Below, piece by piece: positions 1 through 6,841 of a stretch of DNA of 64,000 nt (position 1 is its first letter; every line of letters begins with the position of its first letter). The notes under the pieces are model-generated. The model was not told where the DNA came from, made no database searches, and was given only the letters and a program-made list of their open reading frames with translations. The DNA is taken from positions 1 through 64,000 of the forward strand of contig JAGHSA010000050.1 in assembly GCA_018066125.1 (NCBI GenBank). Reading direction: 5' to 3'. Source of the DNA: Candidatus Cryptobacteroides onthequi (GTDB lineage: Bacteria > Bacteroidota > Bacteroidia > Bacteroidales > UBA932). A program made the position numbers and the translations under genes.

Positions 1-269
1 GTAGCCTTGACTGTCACAGTCTCGTAGCCGATGCAAGAGATCTGGAGGTCAGCGCCCTGAGGCACATTGATTTCAAAGTTACCGTCGATGTCAGCGACAG
101 CACCGTTGTTTGTTCCTGCCTGAATGACAGTTGCGCCAGGTACACCCATACCTGTGGCGTCAACGATCGTACCGGTCACCTTTGTCTGGGCGGCGGCATT
201 CTGCGCAAAGAGGCCGAGGCCTCCTGCAAGCAGGACGACTGTTGTGAAGAAGGAAATGAATTTCTTCAT
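1..269 (-). CDS. SusC-like TonB-dependent receptor, N-terminal fragment (cut by window edge)
   Basis: Reverse-strand gene starting at 269 and running off the left edge; only about 89 residues are visible. They begin with a signal peptide (MKKFISFF..., cleavage probably after ...NAAAQ). A carboxypeptidase-regulatory-like beta-sandwich follows (KVTGTIVDATG, then GVPGATV, DIDGNF, and ISCIGY at the edge), the usual front end of SusC-type outer-membrane importers. The plug and barrel lie outside the window. The same layout is seen in the complete SusC gene at 29260. Other proteins with this N-terminal domain exist, so SusC is likely rather than proven. Confidence 0.75.
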   Translation of the reverse strand, partial: MKKFISFFTTVVLLAGGLGLFAQNAAAQTKVTGTIVDATGMGVPGATVIQAGTNNGAVADIDGNFEINVPQGADLQISCIGYETVTVKA

Positions 270-466
270 GTGTGAGTTGATAATTTGGTTATTAAACAAT
301 TAAATTATTGCCTTATGCGCCAAAAATATCAAATCGTACAGACTTTGGCAATTAATGGGTATTTAAAGTTTTCCTTGTTTAAATAACAGCATTATTTGTC
401 AATTCACGGAAAAATCCGTCACTTAGGGTTTATCTTTCTTCGGTTTTAATGACCGCCCCACACATT
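270..466. other. Intergenic gap between SusC-like fragment and ROK regulator
   Basis: AT-rich 197-base gap with no ORF that looks coding. It holds the putative promoter of the left-edge gene (321-352, minus) and a small 5-bp hairpin at 406-419 (ACGGA-AAAA-TCCGT). The hairpin lies downstream of the ROK stop but lacks a T-run. Confidence 0.5.
321..352 (-). promoter_or_regulatory. Putative promoter of the left-edge SusC-like gene
   Basis: On the minus strand an exact -7 box TATTTTTG (328 down to 321) is preceded 20 bases upstream by ATTG (352-349), one mismatch from the Bacteroidetes -33 element TTTG. It sits about 50 bases before the start codon at 269. Confidence 0.5.
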
Positions 467-1705
467 TCACAGCATAGACTGGATCACCGCACCGGTCATT
501 CTCTCCCTCGCGGTCATACATGCACCGACAGATCCGGCAGAGAGGCCGAACCGCGAAGTCGCCACCTTGACATTCTGGCTCATCAGTCTGATGGCAAACT
601 TCCTCATCGAATTCTCGACAGGTCCGAGGAAATAGTAAGACGAGGTCTCCGCAAGCCTGCCGCCGATGACAATGCATTCCGGATTGAATATGTTTATCAG
701 GGACGAAAGAATCATGCCCAATTCGTTCCCGGTCTGTGTCACGATCTCAAGACACAGCGGATCCTCCGCATTGATGGCATCCATGATGTCCGTCATGTTC
801 AAATCCCTGCCGCTCAGCACCTTGGACGCAAGTACAGAGTTCTCGCCACCTATTATGCGCTCTTTCAGCTTGCGCGCGATCGCACGGCCCGAGACCTCTG
901 TTTCGGCACACCCCTTCTTGCCGCAATGGCAGATGATCTCATTGCTGTATCTACGCATATGCCCTATCTCTCCCGAGTAGCCATCCTTGCCCCTGTAGAT
1001 TTCCCCATCTATCACGATGCCCATGCCCAGGCCCCAGCCGACATTGACAAAGAGCACATCCCTGACACCCTGAGCCTTCAGCGAGGAATATTCAGCCCTG
1101 ACCATGGCCTTGGAATCATTCTCGATGAAGACCGCGACACCTATCTTTTCCGACAGTATCTCGCTCAGGGTCTGGCTGGATGTCTCCTCGAGATTGAAAA
1201 TGCTTGCACTGGTCCCGAGCGTGGCGTTGACACGTCCTCCGAGAGCAAAGCACGCAGCCGTGATCTTCCCGGCACAGATATCTTTCGACTTCTGCATGAA
1301 GCCATTCACAAGTGCGCAAAGTTCCTCGAGCCTGTAATAACTGTTCTCATAGACAAAGTCAGGATAGTCCTCAGTCATAAGGACTTCACCTGTGAAACTC
1401 ATGAGCGAGACAGTCACTCCATACATTCTCATCGACACACCGAGAAAATACCAGGGATCAGTCTTCATGCCGTAGAGAAGCGGCCTGCGCCCCTTTCTGC
1501 TGGTCTTGATGGTATCTATCACCTCCAGGACAGAAGCCGTCTGAAGGTCAAAGACATATTTGGATATGGTAGTCATGCTGATACCAGTCTCTTCCACGAT
1601 ATCGGGGATGGTGAAGGAGCCATGCTCCATCAGATAAGTGAGAATCGCCGTCTTCACCAGCGTACCTGTGTCCTTCTCCGCGACTGCCTGTAATTTAAGG
1701 TTCAT
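467..1705 (-). CDS. ROK-family transcriptional regulator of the sialic acid operon
   Basis: 412 residues. An N-terminal winged helix-turn-helix (about residues 15-75) is followed by a ROK fold. The ROK zinc signature is intact (GEIGH, then CHCGKKGCAE). The phosphate-binding loop is not: the DxGGT motif of ROK sugar kinases is replaced by LGVSMR, and the second glycine loop reads GWGLGMG. This favours a sugar-sensing repressor over a kinase, although the kinase-like END motif (IENDSK) remains. It is divergent from the nan genes, 162 bases away, so it probably controls them, with ManNAc, GlcNAc or a phosphate ester as a possible inducer (inference). Two direct repeats lie in the shared upstream region. 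Confidence 0.85.
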   Translation of the reverse strand: MNLKLQAVAEKDTGTLVKTAILTYLMEHGSFTIPDIVEETGISMTTISKYVFDLQTASVLEVIDTIKTSRKGRRPLLYGMKTDPWYFLGVSMRMYGVTVSLMSFTGEVLMTEDYPDFVYENSYYRLEELCALVNGFMQKSKDICAGKITAACFALGGRVNATLGTSASIFNLEETSSQTLSEILSEKIGVAVFIENDSKAMVRAEYSSLKAQGVRDVLFVNVGWGLGMGIVIDGEIYRGKDGYSGEIGHMRRYSNEIICHCGKKGCAETEVSGRAIARKLKERIIGGENSVLASKVLSGRDLNMTDIMDAINAEDPLCLEIVTQTGNELGMILSSLINIFNPECIVIGGRLAETSSYYFLGPVENSMRKFAIRLMSQNVKVATSRFGLSAGSVGACMTARERMTGAVIQSML

Positions 1706-1713
1706 AAGATTGA

Positions 1714-1759
1714 TTTAATCAGCCAAGATATCAAATACGGACATATTTAATCCGCCAAA
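1714..1759. repeat. Direct repeat pair, candidate operator for the ROK regulator
   Basis: TTTAATCAGCCAAG at 1714-1727 and TTTAATCCGCCAAA at 1746-1759 match at 12 of 14 positions. They are spaced 32 bases start to start, about three helical turns, placing both on one DNA face. They lie just upstream of the regulator start codon in the gap shared with the nan operon. Binding by the ROK protein is inferred from position only. Confidence 0.45.
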
Positions 1760-1809
1760 GTGTAAATTTAGTCAATATTATTTAAAATACGAATTTGTTT
1801 TGTTTTTTC

Positions 1810-1839
1810 GTTGTCTGAAAGGTGATTTATATATATTTT
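1810..1839 (+). promoter_or_regulatory. Putative promoter of the sialic acid operon
   Basis: GTTG (1810-1813), an 18-base spacer, then TATATTTT (1832-1839). Each element is one mismatch from the Bacteroidetes TTTG / TAnnTTTG consensus. It ends 28 bases before the lyase start codon. Confidence 0.35.
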
Positions 1840-1867
1840 TAACTCAGAAATCAAAGTACACACAGAT

Positions 1868-2785
1868 ATGGAAAAAATCATCGGACTCATCGACGCACCG
1901 TTCACACCTATGCTCCCAAACGGAGACGTGAACTATGATATCATCCCTGCCTACGCAGCAATGCTGGCAAAGAACGGCCTCAAGGGCGTTTTCATCAACG
2001 GATCATCAGGCGAAGGCTATATGCTGACCACCGAAGAGAGGATGAAACTCGCCGAGGCATGGATCAAGGCGGTTCCAGCCGGATTCAAGGTCATCGTGCA
2101 TGTCGGCAGCTGCTGCCTCCGCGACAGCGTGAAGCTTGCCGCACATGCTGCAGCCCTCGGTGCATGGGGTATCGGTTCGATGGCACCTCCATTCCCTAAG
2201 ATCGGCCGTATCGAGGAGCTCGTGAAGTACTGCGAGGCCATCGCAGGCGCTGCTCCGGAGCTTCCGTTCTACTACTATCACATCCCTGTATTCAACGGCT
2301 GCTATCTCCCGATGGTAGACCTTCTCAAGGCTGTGGACGGCCGCATCCCTAACTTCGCCGGCATCAAGTACACATTCGAGAACATGTACGAATACAACCA
2401 GTGCCGCCTCTACAAGGACGGCAAGTACGACATGCTCCACGGACAGGACGAGACCTACCTCCCGAGCCTCGCACAGGGCGGCGCACAGGGCGGAATCTGC
2501 GGAACCACCAACTACAACGGCCGCGAGCAGGTGGCTATCGGCGAGGCATGGGCAGCCGGCGACCTGGCAAAGGCACAGGAGCTCCAGAACTTCTCGCAGG
2601 ATGTCATCAATGTGATCTGCCACTACCGCGGCAACATCGTCGGCGGCAAGAGGATCATGAAGTTCCTCGGACTCGACATGGGTCCTAACCGCGTGCCTTT
2701 CCGCAACATGACAGACGAGGAGGAGGCAGCCATGAAGGCCGAGCTCGAGGCCATCAACTTCTTCGAGCGCTGCAACAGAATATAA
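1868..2785 (+). CDS. nanA: N-acetylneuraminate lyase
   Basis: 305 residues, the usual length of the DHDPS/NAL TIM-barrel family. Visible active-site elements are the carboxylate-binding loop GSSGE (45-49), the catalytic tyrosine in YYYHIP (Tyr137), and the Schiff-base lysine in GIKYT (Lys167). These positions fit sialic acid lyase better than dihydrodipicolinate synthase. It should cleave N-acetylneuraminate to ManNAc and pyruvate in the cytoplasm. It is the first gene of a tight operon with the epimerase 6 bases downstream, matching nanLET of Bacteroides fragilis, where this gene is called nanL. Regulation is probably by the divergent ROK protein. Confidence 0.92.
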   Translation: MEKIIGLIDAPFTPMLPNGDVNYDIIPAYAAMLAKNGLKGVFINGSSGEGYMLTTEERMKLAEAWIKAVPAGFKVIVHVGSCCLRDSVKLAAHAAALGAWGIGSMAPPFPKIGRIEELVKYCEAIAGAAPELPFYYYHIPVFNGCYLPMVDLLKAVDGRIPNFAGIKYTFENMYEYNQCRLYKDGKYDMLHGQDETYLPSLAQGGAQGGICGTTNYNGREQVAIGEAWAAGDLAKAQELQNFSQDVINVICHYRGNIVGGKRIMKFLGLDMGPNRVPFRNMTDEEEAAMKAELEAINFFERCNRI

Positions 2786-2791
2786 TCGACC

Positions 2792-3982
2792 ATGACAGAA
2801 TCACAGATCCAATATCTCAGCGCCTGCCGCGACCGCTACATCAGCGACCTGGTGAACGATGTCATGCCGTTCTGGATGAAGAACGGCCTGGACAGAGTCA
2901 ACGGCGGCGTGTATACCTGCCTCGACCGCGACGGCACCCTCATGGACACCACCAAATCGGTATGGTTCCAGGGACGCTTCGGATTCATCGCAGCGTATGC
3001 ATATAATGAAATAGAGAAGAACCCAGAGTGGCTCGCAGCATCCAGGTCATGCATCGACTTCATCGAGAAGCACTGCATCGACACCGACGGCCACATGTTC
3101 TTTACCGTCACCGGAGACGGACAGCCGGTCCAGAAGAGAAGGTACGTGTTCTCGGAGTGTTTCGCCATCATAGCCATGGCTGAATACGCCAAGGCATCGG
3201 GCGACATGAGCTATGCCGCAAAGGCGCTCGACCTCTTCCACCACACCCGCGAGATGCTCGCCACCCCGGGCTTCCTTCCTCCGAAGACCACCGCGAAGGG
3301 CTACAGCCACTCCATCACCATGATGTTCTTCAATGTGATCGTGGTGCTCAAGAAAGTCACAGACTCCCCTGAGCTCGACGAGCAGCTGAAGGAGTCCCTC
3401 CGCATCATCGAGACCTACCTTCTCAAGGACGAGTACAAGACCATTCTCGAGAGCGTAAGGGAGGACGGAAGCCTCGACGACACCATTGCAGGGCGCGTCA
3501 TCAACCCGGGCCACTGCATCGAGACCTCATGGTTCCTCATGGACGCCGCTCCGATGTTCGAGGATCCGGCACACGTGCGTGAGCTCGCCCTCAAGATTCT
3601 CGACTGGGACTTCGAATGGGGCTGGGACAAGGAGTACGGCGGCCTGATCAACTTCCGTGACTGCAAGGGCTTCCCTCCTCAGGACTACTCACAGGACATG
3701 AAGTTCTGGTGGCCACAGTGCGAGACCATCATCGCCAGCCTCTGCGCCTACAAGCTCACCGGAGACGAGAAGTACCTCGAAATGCACAGGATGGCAAACG
3801 ACTGGGCATACGAGCACTTCAATGACAAGGAGTATCCGGAATGGTACGGATATCTCCATCGCGACGGCACAGTCGCACAGCCTGCGAAGGGCAACATCTT
3901 CAAGGGTCCATTCCACGTCCCGCGCATGATGATACGCGCGTGGATGCTCTGTAACGACATACTTTCAGCAAATGCAGAATAA
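2792..3982 (+). CDS. nanE: N-acylglucosamine 2-epimerase (ManNAc to GlcNAc)
   Basis: 396 residues with the (alpha/alpha)6-barrel signatures of the AGE / renin-binding-protein family: QGRFGF (Arg61), KGYSHS, the histidine motif NPGHCIETSWF (His241), and FKGPFHVPRMM (His375). It should interconvert ManNAc and GlcNAc, so the ManNAc made by the preceding lyase enters hexosamine catabolism without a ManNAc kinase. That route is established for Bacteroides fragilis, whose NanE is of this type rather than the enterobacterial ManNAc-6-P epimerase. Its last 11 bases overlap the transporter start, implying translational coupling. Confidence 0.9.
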   Translation: MTESQIQYLSACRDRYISDLVNDVMPFWMKNGLDRVNGGVYTCLDRDGTLMDTTKSVWFQGRFGFIAAYAYNEIEKNPEWLAASRSCIDFIEKHCIDTDGHMFFTVTGDGQPVQKRRYVFSECFAIIAMAEYAKASGDMSYAAKALDLFHHTREMLATPGFLPPKTTAKGYSHSITMMFFNVIVVLKKVTDSPELDEQLKESLRIIETYLLKDEYKTILESVREDGSLDDTIAGRVINPGHCIETSWFLMDAAPMFEDPAHVRELALKILDWDFEWGWDKEYGGLINFRDCKGFPPQDYSQDMKFWWPQCETIIASLCAYKLTGDEKYLEMHRMANDWAYEHFNDKEYPEWYGYLHRDGTVAQPAKGNIFKGPFHVPRMMIRAWMLCNDILSANAE

Positions 3983-5216
3983 CAGCAACTTCAAGACAAA
4001 GATCTATCCGTGGATAGTCGTGGGCCCGCTCTGGGTAGTGGCCCTGCTCAACTACATGGACCGCCAGATGCTTTCGACCATGAGGTCGGCGATGGCTGTC
4101 GATATCGCTGAACTCGCCACAGCCGAGAAATTCGGTGCACTGATGGCCATCTTCCTCTGGATCTACGGATGCGTGAGCCCATTCGGCGGCGCAGTCGCAG
4201 ACCGCATCAGCAGGAAATGGCTCATCATCTCATCGCTCGGCGTATGGTCTGCAGTGACCCTCCTGATGGGCTACTGCACAAGCTACAACCAGATATACGC
4301 GCTGCGTGCGCTCATGGGTGTCAGCGAGGCTCTCTACATCCCTGCAGGACTCTCGCTCATCTCGGACTACCATGAAGGCAAATCGAGAAGCTTCGCCATA
4401 GGCATACACATGACCGGTCTATATATAGGACAGGCAGCGGGAGGATTCGGAGCCGGGCTTGCAGAGGCGTTCACCTGGCAGAGCACTTTCTTCTGGTTCG
4501 GTGTCATCGGTCTCGCATACGGCGTGATCCTGAGCGTCGTCCTCCAGGACAAGAAGGATGAGACTCCTGCAGCTGCAGCTCAGGTCAGCATCGACAAGGT
4601 GCCTGTGCTCAAGGGATTCTCAATCATCTTCGCGAACATCTCATTCTGGGTGATGCTCTTCTTCTTTGCGTCCCTCTCGCTTCCGGGATGGGCCACAAAG
4701 AACTGGCTCCCTACCCTGTTCTCCGACACCCTCAGCATCCCTATGACCAAGGCCGGCCCTATCTCGACCATCACCATTGCGGCGTCTTCGTTCATCGGAG
4801 TGATGCTCGGCGGACCAATTTCTGACCGCTGGGTCAAGAAGAACCTCCGCGGACGCATCTACACCAGCACCATAGGTTTCGTGATGATGATCCCATCCCT
4901 GGTTCTCCTCGGGCTCGGCCACAACCTGACCGCAGTCGTACTTGCAGGCGTGCTCTTCGGAGTCGGCTACGGTATGATCGACACCAACAACATGCCTATC
5001 CTCTGCCAGTTTGTGCCTAAGAGGCTCAGGGGTACCGCATACGGAGTGATGAATATGGTCGGCGTCTTCGCAGGAGCCCTCTGCACATCGGCACTCGGCA
5101 AGCTTGCCGACGCCGGAAAGCTTCCGATCGCATTCGCGCTCATGGCCATCATCGTGGCGGCTGCGCTCACTCTCGAGCTCACGGTCCTCAAGCCTACAAC
5201 CGACAATATGGAATAA
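3972..5216 (+). CDS. nanT: MFS transporter, probable sialic acid importer
   Basis: 414 residues with about 12 hydrophobic segments. MFS motifs visible are NYMDRQ in the first helix (Asp30-Arg31, typical of anion:cation symporter-like MFS) and the loop 2-3 motif GGAVADRISRK. RALMGVSEALYIPAG is typical of the fourth helix. The substrate is inferred from position: it lies between sialic acid catabolic genes and a sialidase, in the place of NanT in B. fragilis nanLET. It overlaps the epimerase by 11 bases and is 10 bases upstream of the sialidase. A related sugar acid is the alternative substrate. Confidence 0.82.
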   Translation: MQNNSNFKTKIYPWIVVGPLWVVALLNYMDRQMLSTMRSAMAVDIAELATAEKFGALMAIFLWIYGCVSPFGGAVADRISRKWLIISSLGVWSAVTLLMGYCTSYNQIYALRALMGVSEALYIPAGLSLISDYHEGKSRSFAIGIHMTGLYIGQAAGGFGAGLAEAFTWQSTFFWFGVIGLAYGVILSVVLQDKKDETPAAAAQVSIDKVPVLKGFSIIFANISFWVMLFFFASLSLPGWATKNWLPTLFSDTLSIPMTKAGPISTITIAASSFIGVMLGGPISDRWVKKNLRGRIYTSTIGFVMMIPSLVLLGLGHNLTAVVLAGVLFGVGYGMIDTNNMPILCQFVPKRLRGTAYGVMNMVGVFAGALCTSALGKLADAGKLPIAFALMAIIVAAALTLELTVLKPTTDNME

Positions 5217-5226
5217 CCACACCGCA

Positions 5227-6711
5227 ATGAAAAGAATCCTCATCACCCTGCCGCTGTTCCTCGCGCTCTGTTCATGCGCCACCAAGGAAAGCGGAGCCGA
5301 CATCATCACCGAAAGGGATACTACCTTCACCGGACGCGCCAACACTGACGAGACCCTTCTCACCGCCACCGTGCGCAATGCGGAGGGCAGACTCAAGGGA
5401 GTGACAGTCACTGTCGGCAGCGGAATCGAGAGCATCGAGGCTCTCCGTCTTTCAGTCGACGGCAAAGAACTTGGATCCGTTGCCGCCAAGGCGGGAAAGA
5501 CCACATACAGATTCCGCTGCAATGCGGCTCTGGACACTGCATCCAGAGTGCGCGTGAGCGCTGATATTGCGGCGGAAGCCGCAGAAGGCTCATGCATCGG
5601 CGCAGACATCACAAGCATCCGTTTCGAGGGCGCTGAAGCAGTACCTGAAGCACCGGAAGCAGGATGCCGCGAGGTGCTCCTCGCAAGGACCTGTCTTTTC
5701 ATGCCAGGCGACTATGGTTCGAAGAACTACAGGATCCCGGCACTCTGCACTCTCCCTGACGGTTCACTCCTCACTGCGACTGACAAGAGAAAGTACAACG
5801 AGACCGACCTCCCTGAGGACATCGACATCGTGGCACGCAGGAGCACCGACGGCGGACACAGCTGGAGCGAGCCTGTCACCATCATCGAAGGCAAGGGATT
5901 CGGCAAAGGCTACGGCGATGCCATACTTGCGGTGGCACAGGACGGAACCGTGGTATGCGGATTCTGCGGCGGCGCCGGCCTCTGGAGATCCACAGCAGAG
6001 AATCCTCAGAAGAACTGGGTGAGCCTCAGCAAAGACAACGGGCAGACCTGGAGCGAGCCTATAGACATTACCGCCATGCAGTGGGGTCCTCAGGCCAAGA
6101 ATCCTGAATGCCGCACATCACACTCTGCATTCTTCGGCTCAGGCCATGGTCTGGTGCTCAGCAAGGGTCCTCATGCGGGCCGCATACTCTTCGTCACAGC
6201 CATCGCCACCAAGGACAACCGCCTCGACAACTACGCGATGTGGTCTGACGACAACGGACAGACATGGGACATCTCTACCCTCGCATACAAGGGCGGCGAT
6301 GAGGCCAAGGTGATAGAGCTTGCCGACGGCAGCGTCCTGATGAGCATCAGACAGCGCGGCAACAGAGGATGGAACATCTCCACAGATGGCGGCGAGACCT
6401 GGGGCGAGCAGCAGAAGTGGGAAGAGATCTGCACCAACGCGTGCGATGGAGACATCATCAGATATGACGACCAGACCATCCTCCATTCCCTCCCTAACGA
6501 CATGAAGAGAAGGAATGTCAGCATCTTTGTGAGCAAGGACGAGGGCAAGACCTGGCCGTATGTCAAGAGCATCTGCCCATACAACTCCATCTATTCGTCC
6601 ATGACCATACTTCCTGACGGCACCATCGGAGCATATATCGAAGAGAATCCTGACGGCCCGTGCGAGATGTGGTTCATGAACTTCTCTATGGACTGGCTGA
6701 TGAAGCAGTAA
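5227..6711 (+). CDS. nanH: Lipid-anchored exo-alpha-sialidase (GH33)
   Basis: 494 residues from ATG 5227, chosen because a lipoprotein signal follows (lipobox LCSC, Cys17); a longer frame into nanT is unlikely. Residues about 30-150 form the N-terminal sialidase-associated sandwich and the rest a six-bladed propeller. The first arginine motif is YRIP (168-171). Five Asp boxes are visible: STDGGHSW, SKDNGQTW, SDDNGQTW, STDGGETW, SKDEGKTW. It should release terminal sialic acids outside the inner membrane, feeding NanT, NanA and NanE. It is the last gene of the operon and is followed by a strong terminator. Confidence 0.93.
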   Translation: MKRILITLPLFLALCSCATKESGADIITERDTTFTGRANTDETLLTATVRNAEGRLKGVTVTVGSGIESIEALRLSVDGKELGSVAAKAGKTTYRFRCNAALDTASRVRVSADIAAEAAEGSCIGADITSIRFEGAEAVPEAPEAGCREVLLARTCLFMPGDYGSKNYRIPALCTLPDGSLLTATDKRKYNETDLPEDIDIVARRSTDGGHSWSEPVTIIEGKGFGKGYGDAILAVAQDGTVVCGFCGGAGLWRSTAENPQKNWVSLSKDNGQTWSEPIDITAMQWGPQAKNPECRTSHSAFFGSGHGLVLSKGPHAGRILFVTAIATKDNRLDNYAMWSDDNGQTWDISTLAYKGGDEAKVIELADGSVLMSIRQRGNRGWNISTDGGETWGEQQKWEEICTNACDGDIIRYDDQTILHSLPNDMKRRNVSIFVSKDEGKTWPYVKSICPYNSIYSSMTILPDGTIGAYIEENPDGPCEMWFMNFSMDWLMKQ

Positions 6712-6735
6712 ACAAACATAACTGATACATTTCCG

Positions 6736-6765
6736 AAGGGACCGCTGTGAAGGCGGTCCTTTTTG
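6736..6765 (+). terminator. Rho-independent terminator of the nan operon
   Basis: Stem GGACCGC (6739-6745) pairs with GCGGTCC (6753-6759), with a TGTGAAG loop and TTTTT at 6760-6764. AA at 6736-6737 extends the stem into the T-run. Confidence 0.85.
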
Positions 6766-6789
6766 TGATGATCTGATGGCAGGATGATG

Positions 6790-6820
6790 TTTGTTTTCAA
6801 ATACGAAATGGGTATATTTG
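6790..6820 (+). promoter_or_regulatory. Consensus promoter of the MscS-like gene
   Basis: TTTG (6790-6793), a 19-base spacer and TATATTTG (6813-6820): an exact match to the Bacteroidetes TTTG / TAnnTTTG promoter with standard spacing. It lies 21 bases before ATG 6842, which supports that start over the in-frame TTG at 6791. Confidence 0.78.
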
Positions 6821-6841
6821 TTTATTCAGAAGGCTACGCAA

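Noticed and set aside
406..419. Small hairpin after the ROK gene as a terminator
   Set aside because: Only five base pairs and no following T-run.
449..1693. Long plus-strand reading frame (414 codons) opposite the ROK gene
   Set aside because: Shadow frame: the minus-strand protein has a full HTH and ROK zinc motif, while this translation has no recognisable domain.
467..1705. ROK protein as a sugar kinase (ManNAc or GlcNAc kinase)
   Set aside because: The DxGGT phosphate loop is missing and an HTH domain is present.
5104..5226. Upstream extension of the sialidase into nanT
   Set aside because: It would put 41 unrelated residues in front of a clear lipoprotein signal.
4641..5702. 353-codon minus-strand frame across nanT and nanH
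   Set aside because: Antisense to two recognised genes, low-complexity composition, and no domain.
6791..6841. TTG start extending the MscS protein by 17 residues
   Set aside because: It overlaps the consensus promoter and would bury the signal peptide.
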